Both the position numbers and the translations under genes were made by a program. A stretch of DNA of 64,000 bases from Pseudomonas muyukensis (lineage in GTDB: Bacteria > Pseudomonadota > Gammaproteobacteria > Pseudomonadales > Pseudomonadaceae): NCBI RefSeq assembly GCF_019139535.1, contig NZ_CP077073.1, positions 2,880,501-2,944,500 of the forward strand, given 5' to 3'. Under the pieces are notes generated by a model. The model saw only the letters and a list, made by a program, of their open reading frames with translations. It was not told where the DNA came from and did no database searches. Shown here one piece after another: positions 55,512-64,000 of the stretch; within the stretch, counting starts at the first letter, position 1; every line of letters begins with the position of its first letter.

Positions 55512-56081
55512 GTGCGCAATCTGGCGGTGGTAATGGCGGTGCTGGCCCTGGCGGGCTGTGACAACGAGGTCGAAGGCGTGCACAAGCAGGTGGCCGAACA
55601 TCTGCACAACCCCAAGACGGCCAAGTTCGCCAACGTGCGCTTCGACACCCAGGGTTCCATCTGCGGCCAGGTGCGTGGCAAGGACGACAGCGGCCAGTAC
55701 GAGCCTTATCGCAGCTACGTGGCGATCAAGCACGACGGCCGGTACGAGATTCTCATCGACCAGACCGGCAACAACCTGCGCATTCGTGAAGTCTGCGGCG
55801 GTGCCGAGCTGCAGCGCCGTGCCGATGAGCTGGCCGAGCAGCCGGCACCGCAAGGCTGGGATGTGGAAGTGATTCAGGGCCCGAACATGGGCGCGCTGAG
55901 CGACATGACCGCACGGCTGATCGAGAAGGGCATCCCGTCGTCGGTGGAGTATCGCGAGGGCAAGCCGGTGGTGTTGATGGGGCCGTTCCCGAGCAAGGCC
56001 GAGGCCGAGGCGCGCAAGGCCGAGGTAATGGGCAAGCTGGGCACCGATTCGATCGTCATCCAGCACGGCGCCAAGCGCTGA
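55512..56081 (+). CDS. SPOR-domain lipoprotein
   Basis: 189 residues from a GTG with ggaggtagac. Lipobox LALAGC at about 11-16. The C-terminal part (DVEVIQGPNMGALSDMTARLIEKG.., VVLMGPFPSKAEAEARKAEV) is a SPOR domain, which binds denuded glycan strands at division septa. Middle domain unknown. Confidence 0.82.
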   Translation: MRNLAVVMAVLALAGCDNEVEGVHKQVAEHLHNPKTAKFANVRFDTQGSICGQVRGKDDSGQYEPYRSYVAIKHDGRYEILIDQTGNNLRIREVCGGAELQRRADELAEQPAPQGWDVEVIQGPNMGALSDMTARLIEKGIPSSVEYREGKPVVLMGPFPSKAEAEARKAEVMGKLGTDSIVIQHGAKR

Positions 56082-56221
56082 GCCCGCGCGACCTGGGGAA
56101 CCCGCCTCGGCCCTGCAGGCGCCAGCCTTGCCGGCCAACCAGGTCATGCGCTGGAACACGTGGCCCGGCCCCGCTGTCACAGCTATGCTGACAAGGGCAG
56201 GGGCGAGCGGGGGAACACCTC

Positions 56222-56647
56222 ATGGCAACGCTGGAACGGGCCATCGCGGTGGCCATCAAGGCACATGAAGGGCAGTACGACAAAGGCGGGGCGGCCTACA
56301 TCCTCCACCCGTTGCGGGTGATGGAACGGGTGGTCACCCCCGAGCAACGCATCGTCGCGGTGTTGCACGATGTGCTGGAAGACACCCCGTTCACCCTCTC
56401 CGACCTGGCCCGAGAAGGCTTCCCGCTGAAGATCCTCGCCGCGCTGCTGGCCCTGAGCCGTCGTGAAGGGGAGAGCTACGAGGCCTTCGTGATCCGCCTG
56501 GGCGTCGATCCCTTGGCACGCCAGGTCAAGTTGGCCGACCTTGCCGACAACAGCGACCTGTCGCGCATTGCCCATCCCGGCCCCGCGGACTTGGCCCGCT
56601 TGAGCCGCTACCAGCAAGCCAGCGCCTACCTGCAGGCGCTGGCCTGA
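56222..56647 (+). CDS. HD-domain phosphohydrolase (RelA/SpoT HD-like)
   Basis: 141 residues: IAVAIKAHEGQYDKGGAAYILHPLRV, then VLHDVLEDTPF (the HD pair) and VKLADLADNSD. This is the small HD family related to the ppGpp hydrolase domain of SpoT. It could hydrolyse ppGpp-like nucleotides; no synthetase domain is joined to it. Confidence 0.88.
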   Translation: MATLERAIAVAIKAHEGQYDKGGAAYILHPLRVMERVVTPEQRIVAVLHDVLEDTPFTLSDLAREGFPLKILAALLALSRREGESYEAFVIRLGVDPLARQVKLADLADNSDLSRIAHPGPADLARLSRYQQASAYLQALA

Positions 56648-56653
56648 CCGGCA

Positions 56654-57346
56654 TCAGCCACAGGCCTTGAGGTTGACCGGCCCGACGAACGCGTTGCCAT
56701 GCCCCATCACGCATGCCACCTGCTGGTTGCGTTGCAGCTCCCAGGCCTGCGGCGGGTAGGTCTTGTTCCAGGCCTCGAACAGTTGCCGGTCCTGCTTGGA
56801 CAGGCGCAGGTCGTACTGTTTGCTCATGTAGAAGTAGGTGCGTGCGATCATGCCGCGAATCGAGGGTCGCGGCATGACCTTCTTGGCCTTGAAGTCGACC
56901 TGGGTCAGGCAGCTGCCGTACTGGCCGTGCTGCTCGGGCAGCCAACCGAAGCTGTAGTTGCTGCGGTCGCCGTTGACCTCGCCAATGCTGGGCACCAGGT
57001 TGTGCAGATCAGCCTCGGCGCGCTGGTAGACCTTGTCGTTGCGCGAGCAGTTCTTGCGCCCGCCGCTTTGCCAGCACTGGCGCTGGTGGCCGATCTGCCA
57101 GGCCGGGACTATGTGTTCCCACTCGATGCGCGAGGCGCGGTTGAGGTTTTTGCGCGGCGCGTAGCCACATGAGGCGAGGTCGACTTTGTTGCCCTTGTAC
57201 TTGCAACCGCAATAGAACTCGGTGGACTGCGGCGCGTACAGCTTCCAGGCGACCTTCTTGGCCTCCTGGAAGGTGCGCGGGGCATCGGCGTGGGCGAGCG
57301 GGGTGGTCAACAGCAGGCAGGCGACAGCGAAAAGCGAAACTCTCAT
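56654..57346 (-). CDS. endA: Endonuclease I (EndA family), exported
   Basis: 230 residues with a signal peptide cut after AHA. The beta-beta-alpha metal core is SRIEWEHIVPAWQIGH, with GDRSNYSF and RGMIARTYFYM as the rest of the site. It cuts double-stranded DNA in the periplasm or outside. The DUF1654 gene starts 249 bp upstream on the same strand and ends 6 bp before it, so both may be under the LexA box at 57615. Confidence 0.92.
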   Translation of the reverse strand: MRVSLFAVACLLLTTPLAHADAPRTFQEAKKVAWKLYAPQSTEFYCGCKYKGNKVDLASCGYAPRKNLNRASRIEWEHIVPAWQIGHQRQCWQSGGRKNCSRNDKVYQRAEADLHNLVPSIGEVNGDRSNYSFGWLPEQHGQYGSCLTQVDFKAKKVMPRPSIRGMIARTYFYMSKQYDLRLSKQDRQLFEAWNKTYPPQAWELQRNQQVACVMGHGNAFVGPVNLKACG

Positions 57347-57352
57347 GCGGGG

Positions 57353-57595
57353 TCAGTCTTCCTTGGGCACGGTCCAGAAAATCTGCACGCCACCGTCGTC
57401 GCGGTGGGCGAGGGTGACGTTGTCGTTCTCGGCGATTTCCTCGAGCAGGGTTGCCCAGTCGTCGGGCGACTCGTGGTCGAGGCGGAAGATCAAGGCGGCG
57501 CGGCTGCGCTGGGCGGTGGGGCTGTTGATGATCTTCTGGATGCGCTGACCCAGTTGTTCATAACTGCTCGGCGACGCGGAGGCGGGTTTGGCCAC
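57353..57595 (-). CDS. DUF1654 protein under a LexA box
   Basis: 80 residues from a GTG with aaggaa at proper spacing. The segment YEQLGQRIQKIINSPTAQRSRAALIFRLDHESPDDWATLLEEIAE is the DUF1654 signature, a pseudomonad-specific family. A perfect LexA box lies 19 bp upstream. Function unknown; DNA-damage linkage is inferred. Confidence 0.85.
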   Translation of the reverse strand: MAKPASASPSSYEQLGQRIQKIINSPTAQRSRAALIFRLDHESPDDWATLLEEIAENDNVTLAHRDDGGVQIFWTVPKED

Positions 57596-57614
57596 GGGGC
57601 TATTCCTTGTTTTG

Positions 57615-57630
57615 CTGTATGCGCATACAG
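57615..57630. promoter_or_regulatory. Perfect LexA (SOS) box upstream of DUF1654-endA
   Basis: CTGTATGCGCATACAG is a 16-bp perfect palindrome that fits CTGT-N8-ACAG. It sits 19 bp upstream of the DUF1654 start on the minus strand; the next gene on the other side (ansB) points toward it and so is not a target. Confidence 0.88.
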
Positions 57631-57717
57631 TATTTCACTGTAAGCCGTTTCGCAACAGCAGGTAGGATGAAAGCCGTATAAGACCGTGGTGGCGGGATTG
57701 GTTCCCTGAAGGCAATG

Positions 57718-57774
57718 TTCGCCGGCAAGCCGGCTCCTACAGTGGATTGCGCCATACCTGCAGGAGCCGGCCGC
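57718..57774. repeat. REP pair
   Basis: GTTCGCCGGCAAGCCGGCTC with the partial inverse GCAGGAGCCGGCCGCG, in the convergent-free gap before ansB. Same class as 12179. Confidence 0.7.
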
Positions 57775-57818
57775 GAATCAACCGGAACCCCATGGTTCCG
57801 GTTGCACTCAAGCGCCGA

Positions 57819-58982
<1,164 letters not shown>

Positions 58983-59199
58983 CTACCGTTCGTCGCATTT
59001 CATCTTGAGCCCCCCGAAACCGTGGGGTTTTGCGCTCGGCCCGGTACAGGCGCCATGGCCTGTCGTTCGGCAGGCCGAACAAGCGTAGGAAAGGTGTTCG
59101 GTTTTTCGGATAAATTGCGGATAATCCGACAGGCGTATCCTTGGCCAGGGCGCGCGAATGGATTTGACAAAAGCGGGGCCTGTTTCCATAGTGAGCTAC

Positions 59200-59213
59200 C
59201 GCAAACGTTTGCG
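59200..59213. promoter_or_regulatory. LacI-family (probable RbsR) operator before rbsB
   Basis: CGCAAACGTTTGCG is a perfect 14-bp palindrome, a classical LacI/GalR-family operator core, 35 bp upstream of rbsB. The operon encodes a LacI-family regulator (62870), the natural ligand-responsive partner. Remainder of 58911-59248 shows no gene. Confidence 0.88.
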
Positions 59214-59248
59214 ATCCGATAAAAACCACAAGATTCGGAGTCATTTCC

Positions 59249-60196
59249 ATGAAGCTGCCGTTTTCCGGCCGTCCCCTGGCCCTCGCCGTCGTTTCTTCGT
59301 TGCTGTTCACCCTCCCGGCCGCCCATGCCGAAGACAAGCCCAAGGTTGCGCTGGTGATGAAATCCCTGGCCAACGAGTTCTTCCGCACCATGGAGGACGG
59401 CGCCAAGGCCTACCAGAAAGACCACGCCACCGAGTTCGACCTGGTCGCCAACGGCATCAAGGACGAGACCGATACCGGCAACCAGATCCGTATCGTCGAG
59501 CAGATGATCGCCACGGGCGCCAAGGCCCTGGTGATTGCCCCGGCCGACTCCAAGGCCCTGGTGCCGGTGGTGAAGAAAGCCATGGACGCGGGCATTACCG
59601 TGGTCAACATCGACAACCGCCTCGACCCCGACGTGCTCAAGAGCAAAGGCATCAGCGTGCCCTTCGTCGGCCCCGACAACCGCAAGGGCGCGCGCCTGGT
59701 GGGCGACTACCTGGCCCAGCACAAGCTCAAGGCCGGCGACCAGGTCGGCATCATCGAGGGCGTGCCGACCACCACCAATGCCCAGCAGCGCACCGCCGGC
59801 TTCAAGGACGCCATGCAAGCGGCGCAGATGAAGATCGTCTCGGTGCAGTCGGGCAACTGGGAAATCGACAAGGGCAACGCCGTGGCCGCCTCGATGCTCA
59901 ATGAATACCCCGAGCTCAAGGCGCTGCTGGCCGGTAACGACAGCATGGCCCTGGGCGCGGTCTCGGCCGTGCGCGCCGCCGGCAAGACGGGCCAGGTGCA
60001 GGTGGTCGGCTACGACAACATCAATGCCATCAAGCCGATGCTCAAGGACGGTCGGGTGCTTGCCACCCTCGACCAGGCGGCCAGCCAGCAAGCGGTGTAC
60101 GGCATCCAGGCGGCGCTGAAGATGGTCAAGGGCGAGCAGCCGGGCGTGGATGCCGACAATGTCATCCAGACGCCGGTCGAGCTGATCACCCAGTGA
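59249..60196 (+). CDS. rbsB: Ribose-binding periplasmic protein
   Basis: 315 residues with a signal peptide cut at AHA (FTLPAAHAEDKPKVAL). Type I solute-binding fold of the RbsB family: SLANEFFRTMEDGAKAYQ, NIDNRLDPDV, VGPDNRKGARLVGDYL. Binds ribose for RbsAC. First gene of rbsBACRK. Confidence 0.95.
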   Translation: MKLPFSGRPLALAVVSSLLFTLPAAHAEDKPKVALVMKSLANEFFRTMEDGAKAYQKDHATEFDLVANGIKDETDTGNQIRIVEQMIATGAKALVIAPADSKALVPVVKKAMDAGITVVNIDNRLDPDVLKSKGISVPFVGPDNRKGARLVGDYLAQHKLKAGDQVGIIEGVPTTTNAQQRTAGFKDAMQAAQMKIVSVQSGNWEIDKGNAVAASMLNEYPELKALLAGNDSMALGAVSAVRAAGKTGQVQVVGYDNINAIKPMLKDGRVLATLDQAASQQAVYGIQAALKMVKGEQPGVDADNVIQTPVELITQ

Positions 60197-60240
60197 AGTG
60201 ATATCGCGGGGCGTCGCAAGGCGCGGCAAGTGTGTCTGCC

Positions 60241-60271
60241 CCGACGCTATCGCGGGGCAAGCCCGCGCTCA
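60241..60271. repeat. REP element in the rbsB-rbsA gap
   Basis: CCGACGCTATCGCGGGGCAA then GCCCGCGCTCAC: palindromic REP within the operon. It may lower expression of downstream genes relative to rbsB (inference). Confidence 0.72.
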
Positions 60272-60322
60272 CGAATGCCCGCCTCATGAACGCGTCATGC
60301 TTCGTCCTAGGAGAGAATGGCC

Positions 60323-61876
60323 ATGTCAGTAACGGCCAATGAAACCGTGCTAGCCGTCAGCGGCCTGGGCAAGACCTACGCCCAACCGGTGCTCGGCGAC
60401 GTCACCCTTGAGCTGCGCGGCGGCGAGGTGCTGGCCCTGACCGGCGAGAACGGCGCCGGCAAGTCGACCCTGTCCAAGCTGATCAGTGGCCTGGAAACGC
60501 CCAGCGCCGGGCACATGCACTACCGTGGCCAACCCTACAGCCCGGGCAGTCGTGCCCAAGCCGAGCGCCTGGGCGTGCGCATGGTGATGCAGGAGCTCAA
60601 CCTGCTGCCCACCCTGACCGTGGCCGAGAACCTGTTTCTCGACAACCTGCCCAGCCGTCTCGGCTGGGTCAACCAGAAGCGCCTGCGCCAGCTGGCCAGC
60701 GCGGCCATGGCCCAGGTCGGCCTGGACGCCATCGACCCGGACACACCCGTGGGTGAACTGGGCATCGGCCACCAGCAGATGGTCGAGATTGCCCGCAACC
60801 TGATCGGCGACTGCCATGTGCTGATCTTCGACGAGCCCACCGCGATGCTCACCGCCCGCGAAGTGGAGCTGCTGTTCACCCAGATCGAGCGCCTGCGCCA
60901 GCGCGGCGTGGCCATCGTGTATATCTCCCATCGCCTCGAAGAGCTGCAGCGCGTGGCCCAGCGCATCGCCGTGCTGCGCGACGGCAAGCTGGTGTGTGCC
61001 GAGCCGATCCTGCGCTACAACAGCGAGCAACTGGTCAACCTCATGGTCGGCCGCGAGCTGGGCGAGCACATCGACCTCGGCCAGCGCAGCATCGGTGCGC
61101 CGCTGCTCAAGGTCGACAAGCTCAGCCGTGGCGACAAGGTGCGCGAAGTGTCGTTCGAGGTCAGGGCAGGGGAGATCTTCGGCATCTCCGGCCTGATCGG
61201 TGCCGGGCGAACCGAACTGCTGCGCCTGATCTACGGCGCCGACCGCGCCGACAGTGGCCAGGTCGCCCTCGGCCAGCCACCGGTGCCGGTGACCATCGAT
61301 TCGCCCAAGGCCGCGGTCAAGGCCGGTATTGCCCTGATCACCGAGGATCGCAAGGGCGAAGGCCTGTTGCTGAGCCAGTCGATCAGCGCCAATATCGCCC
61401 TGGGCAACCTTGGCGCGGTGTCCCGCGTCGGGGTGCTCGACCGGGACGCCGAGCGTGCCCTGGCCGAACGCCAGATCAGCGCCATGCGCATCCGCAGCGC
61501 CAGCCCTGCCCAGGCGGTCGGCGAGTTGTCCGGTGGCAACCAGCAGAAGGTGGTGATTGGCCGTTGGCTGGAGCGCGACTGCCAGGTGCTGCTGTTCGAC
61601 GAACCCACCCGCGGTATCGATGTCGGCGCCAAGTTCGACATCTATGGCCTGCTCGCCGAGCTGGCACGCCAGGGCAAGGCCCTGGTGGTGGTGTCCAGCG
61701 ACCTGCGCGAGCTGATGCTGATCTGCGACCGCATCGCCGTGCTCAGCGCCGGCCGCCTGATCGACACCTTCGACCGCGATCACTGGACCCAGGACCAGCT
61801 GCTTGCCGCAGCCTTCGCCGGCTACCAGAAACGTGATGCCCTGCTGCACGACGCAGCTCCCAGGATGGATGCATGA
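60323..61876 (+). CDS. rbsA: Ribose ABC transporter ATPase (duplicated)
   Basis: 517 residues from the ATG at 60323, which has aggag at 9-nt spacing (the ATG at 60317 is too near). Two ABC domains: Walker A GENGAGKST in the first; the second has GLIGAGRTEL, and LSGGNQQKVVIGRWL as the signature. Normal for sugar ABC ATPases of the RbsA type. It overlaps rbsC by 4 bp. Confidence 0.95.
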   Translation: MSVTANETVLAVSGLGKTYAQPVLGDVTLELRGGEVLALTGENGAGKSTLSKLISGLETPSAGHMHYRGQPYSPGSRAQAERLGVRMVMQELNLLPTLTVAENLFLDNLPSRLGWVNQKRLRQLASAAMAQVGLDAIDPDTPVGELGIGHQQMVEIARNLIGDCHVLIFDEPTAMLTAREVELLFTQIERLRQRGVAIVYISHRLEELQRVAQRIAVLRDGKLVCAEPILRYNSEQLVNLMVGRELGEHIDLGQRSIGAPLLKVDKLSRGDKVREVSFEVRAGEIFGISGLIGAGRTELLRLIYGADRADSGQVALGQPPVPVTIDSPKAAVKAGIALITEDRKGEGLLLSQSISANIALGNLGAVSRVGVLDRDAERALAERQISAMRIRSASPAQAVGELSGGNQQKVVIGRWLERDCQVLLFDEPTRGIDVGAKFDIYGLLAELARQGKALVVVSSDLRELMLICDRIAVLSAGRLIDTFDRDHWTQDQLLAAAFAGYQKRDALLHDAAPRMDA

Positions 61877-62865
61877 AAACCACAACAAACACCTCGGTCG
61901 CCGCGCCCGTGCGCCGCGGCGCCACCTATTTCGGCCTGGGCACCTACCTGGGCCTGGCCGGCGCCTTGCTGGCGATGATCGTGCTGTTCTCGCTGCTGAG
62001 CAGCCACTTCCTGTCCTATGCCACCTTCAGCACCCTGGCCAACCAGATCCCCGACCTGATGGTGCTGGCGGTGGGCATGACCTTCGTGCTGATCATCGGC
62101 GGCATCGACCTGTCGGTAGGCTCGGTGCTGGCCCTGGCCGCCTCGACGGTCAGCGTGGCGATCCTCGGCTGGGGCTGGAGCGTGCTGCCCGCCGCGCTGC
62201 TGGGCATGGCCGTGGCGGCCCTGGCCGGCACTGTCACCGGCAGCATCACCGTCGCCTGGCGCATCCCCTCGTTCATCGTCTCGCTGGGCGTGCTGGAGAT
62301 GGCCCGGGGCCTGGCCTATCAATTCACCGACTCGCGCACCGCCTATATCGGCGATGCGTTCGCCTGGTTCTCCAACCCCGTCGCCTTCGGCATCTCGCCG
62401 GCCTTCATCATCGCCTTGCTGGTGATCGTGCTGGCCCAACTGGTGCTGACCCGCAGCGTGTTCGGCCGCTACCTGATCGGCATCGGCACCAACGAAGAGG
62501 CCGTGCGCCTGGCCGGCATCGACCCACGCCCTTACAAGATCCTGGTGTTCGCCCTGATGGGCGTGCTCGCAGGCCTCGCCGCGCTGTTCCAGATCTCCCG
62601 GCTGGAAGCCGCCGACCCCAACGCCGGCGCCGGCCTCGAGCTGCAGGTGATCGCCGCCGTGGTGATCGGCGGCACCAGCCTGATGGGCGGGCGCGGCTCG
62701 GTCATCAGCACCTTCTTCGGTGTGCTGATCATTTCGGTACTGGCCGCAGGCCTTGCGCAGATCGGCGCTTCGGAACCCACCAAACGCATCATCACCGGGG
62801 CGGTCATCGTCGTCGCCGTGGTGCTCGACACTTACCGCAGCCGGCGCGCGAGTCGGCGGAACTGA
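61873..62865 (+). CDS. rbsC: Ribose ABC transporter permease
   Basis: 330 residues with about ten membrane helices; LMVLAVGMTFVLIIGGIDLSVGSVLALA and the loop GIGTNEEAVRLAGID are RbsC hallmarks. It ends 4 bp before rbsR. Confidence 0.95.
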   Translation: MKTTTNTSVAAPVRRGATYFGLGTYLGLAGALLAMIVLFSLLSSHFLSYATFSTLANQIPDLMVLAVGMTFVLIIGGIDLSVGSVLALAASTVSVAILGWGWSVLPAALLGMAVAALAGTVTGSITVAWRIPSFIVSLGVLEMARGLAYQFTDSRTAYIGDAFAWFSNPVAFGISPAFIIALLVIVLAQLVLTRSVFGRYLIGIGTNEEAVRLAGIDPRPYKILVFALMGVLAGLAALFQISRLEAADPNAGAGLELQVIAAVVIGGTSLMGGRGSVISTFFGVLIISVLAAGLAQIGASEPTKRIITGAVIVVAVVLDTYRSRRASRRN

Positions 62866-62869
62866 ACCC

Positions 62870-63892
62870 ATGGCTACCATCAAAGACGTCGCGGCACTGG
62901 CGGGTATTTCCTACACCACCGTGTCCCATGTATTGAACAAGACCCGTCCGGTCAGCGAGCCGGTGCGGCTCAAGGTCGAGGCGGCGATCGCCGAGCTCGA
63001 CTACGTGCCCAGCGCCGTGGCCCGCTCGCTGAAGGCGCGCAGCACTGCCACCATCGGCTTGCTGGTGCCCAATAGCGTCAACCCGTACTTCGCCGAGCTG
63101 GCCCGGGGAATCGAGGACGCCTGCGAGCGCAATGGTTATTGCGTGATCCTGTGCAACTCCGACGACAACCCGCAGAAGCAGCGCAGCTACCTGAGGGTGC
63201 TGCTGGAAAAGCGCATCGACGGCTTGATCGTCGCCTCGGTGGGTGAGGACCAGGACCTGCTCGCCAGCCTCGGCAGCGTGCGCACGCCAATGGTCATCGT
63301 CGACCGCGCCCTGGATGGCGTGGCCGCCGACCTGGTGCGCATCGACCACGAGCAGGGTGCCTACCTCGCCACCCGCCACCTGCTGGAACTTGGCCATCGC
63401 CAGATCGCCACCATCGCCGGCCCGGTCGATACCGGCGTCAGCCAGCTGCGCCTTGCCGGGTTTCGCCGGGCCATGGCCGAGGCGGGTGCGCCCATCGCCG
63501 CCGGCCATGTGCTGCACAGCGACTTCACCAGCCCCGGCGGCCATGCCGCGGCGGCGCGCCTGCTCGATGGCGAGCGGCCCACGGCGATCTTCGCCGGCAA
63601 CGACATGATCGGCTTCGGCGTGCTGCGCGCCGCCGCCGAGCGCAACATCGATGTGCCTGGCGAGCTGTCGGTGATCGGCTTCGACGATATCGAGCTGAGC
63701 CGCTACGTGTACCCGGCGCTGACCACGGTCGGCCAGTCGATCCGCGAGCTGGGCGAAAGCGCCGCCGGGCTGTTGCTGTCGCGCATCGGCACGCCCAGCC
63801 GCGGCGAGGCCGAGCAACGCATCGTCGCCCCGCGCATCGTGCTGCGTGAATCCACCGGGCCGCGCCCGGACCTGTTCAACGATTACCGGTAA
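62870..63892 (+). CDS. rbsR: LacI-family ribose operon repressor
   Basis: 340 residues: helix-turn-helix MATIKDVAALAGISYTTVSHVLN, hinge helix region PSAVARSLKARST, then a ribose-binding-like core. It probably binds the 14-bp site at 59200 and lets go when ribose binds. Confidence 0.94.
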   Translation: MATIKDVAALAGISYTTVSHVLNKTRPVSEPVRLKVEAAIAELDYVPSAVARSLKARSTATIGLLVPNSVNPYFAELARGIEDACERNGYCVILCNSDDNPQKQRSYLRVLLEKRIDGLIVASVGEDQDLLASLGSVRTPMVIVDRALDGVAADLVRIDHEQGAYLATRHLLELGHRQIATIAGPVDTGVSQLRLAGFRRAMAEAGAPIAAGHVLHSDFTSPGGHAAAARLLDGERPTAIFAGNDMIGFGVLRAAAERNIDVPGELSVIGFDDIELSRYVYPALTTVGQSIRELGESAAGLLLSRIGTPSRGEAEQRIVAPRIVLRESTGPRPDLFNDYR

Positions 63893-63901
63893 GGAATAAC
63901 C

Positions 63902-64000
63902 ATGAATGCCAAGGTGGTTGTGGTCGGCAGCCTCAACATGGACCTGGTGGCCCGCGCCCAGCGCTTGCCCCGCGGCGGCGAGACCCTGGCCGGCGAAAGC
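63902..64000 (+). CDS. rbsK: Ribokinase, 3' partial (cut by window end)
   Basis: The first 33 codons are visible: MNAKVVVVGSLNMDLVARAQ and then PRGGETLAGES, the PfkB ribokinase start (GSLNMD). It phosphorylates ribose to ribose-5-phosphate. It starts 9 bp after rbsR. Confidence 0.9.
   Translation, partial: MNAKVVVVGSLNMDLVARAQRLPRGGETLAGES

Overview
The window is high-GC chromosomal DNA from a member of the Pseudomonas putida group. The evidence is the gene set and order: ahpC-ahpF, an SPOR lipoprotein, an HD protein, an EndA-type nuclease with a DUF1654 protein, ansB and rbsBACRK run as they do, from memory, in P. putida. RsmA/CsrA, cfa, modABC, galU, gor and several classes of Pseudomonas REP/REPIN repeats agree with this. 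I could not run a search, so the species is not assigned.

Layout. (1) 1-9462: the late end of a Mu-type contractile-tail prophage (or tailocin). It holds DNA circularisation protein (cut by the window edge), baseplate proteins gp44 to gp48, tail fibre, fibre-assembly protein, a structural or lytic protein, and an Rz/Rz1 spanin pair with Rz1 nested inside Rz. A small cargo block follows: an SRAP (HMCES/YedK) protein divergent from two small unknown genes across a LexA box. The prophage seems to end at a 61-nt 3' fragment of tRNA-Ser(TGA), the likely att scar. (2) 9463-28064: core and accessory chromosome, with two LysR regulators, two SDR enzymes, GNAT, an isochorismatase-like protein, Cfa, a TSUP transporter, a MASE1-GGDEF cyclase, an SLC13 permease, small lipoproteins, a lipid-type cluster (SDR, APH-type phosphotransferase, SCP2, histidine phosphatase) and SohB.

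(3) 28065-33084: a 4.9-kb decayed prophage in tRNA-Cys, bounded by an exact 98-bp direct repeat (28090-28187 and 32987-33084). It keeps an integrase, a DUF4224 protein, a chain of five minus-strand genes that overlap by 4 bp (two encode 16 and 32 residues), a broken tail spike and two small tail genes. (4) 33085-49072: a DUF6434 protein, a CigR-like protein, lipoproteins, a PL7-type alginate lyase, DoxX and tRNA-Leu(TAA). Then come a histidine kinase / double-KaiC ATPase / response regulator operon facing csrA, topoisomerase IB, modABC with a ModE-like operator, a six-unit REPIN array, nitronate monooxygenase and a cytochrome pair resembling TsdB-TsdA. (5) 49073-64000: UDP-glucose dehydrogenase and galU (sugar nucleotides), gor, ahpC-ahpF (redox defence), a nuclease unit under a perfect LexA box, periplasmic glutaminase-asparaginase, and the ribose operon with a perfect 14-bp LacI-family operator. 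It is cut inside rbsK.

The most interesting signals are the two LexA boxes and what they may control, the KaiC-like operon without KaiB, the scarred tRNA-Cys island, and two enzymes that lack hallmark catalytic residues (an SDR without YxxxK and an isochorismatase fold with Cys replaced by Ser).
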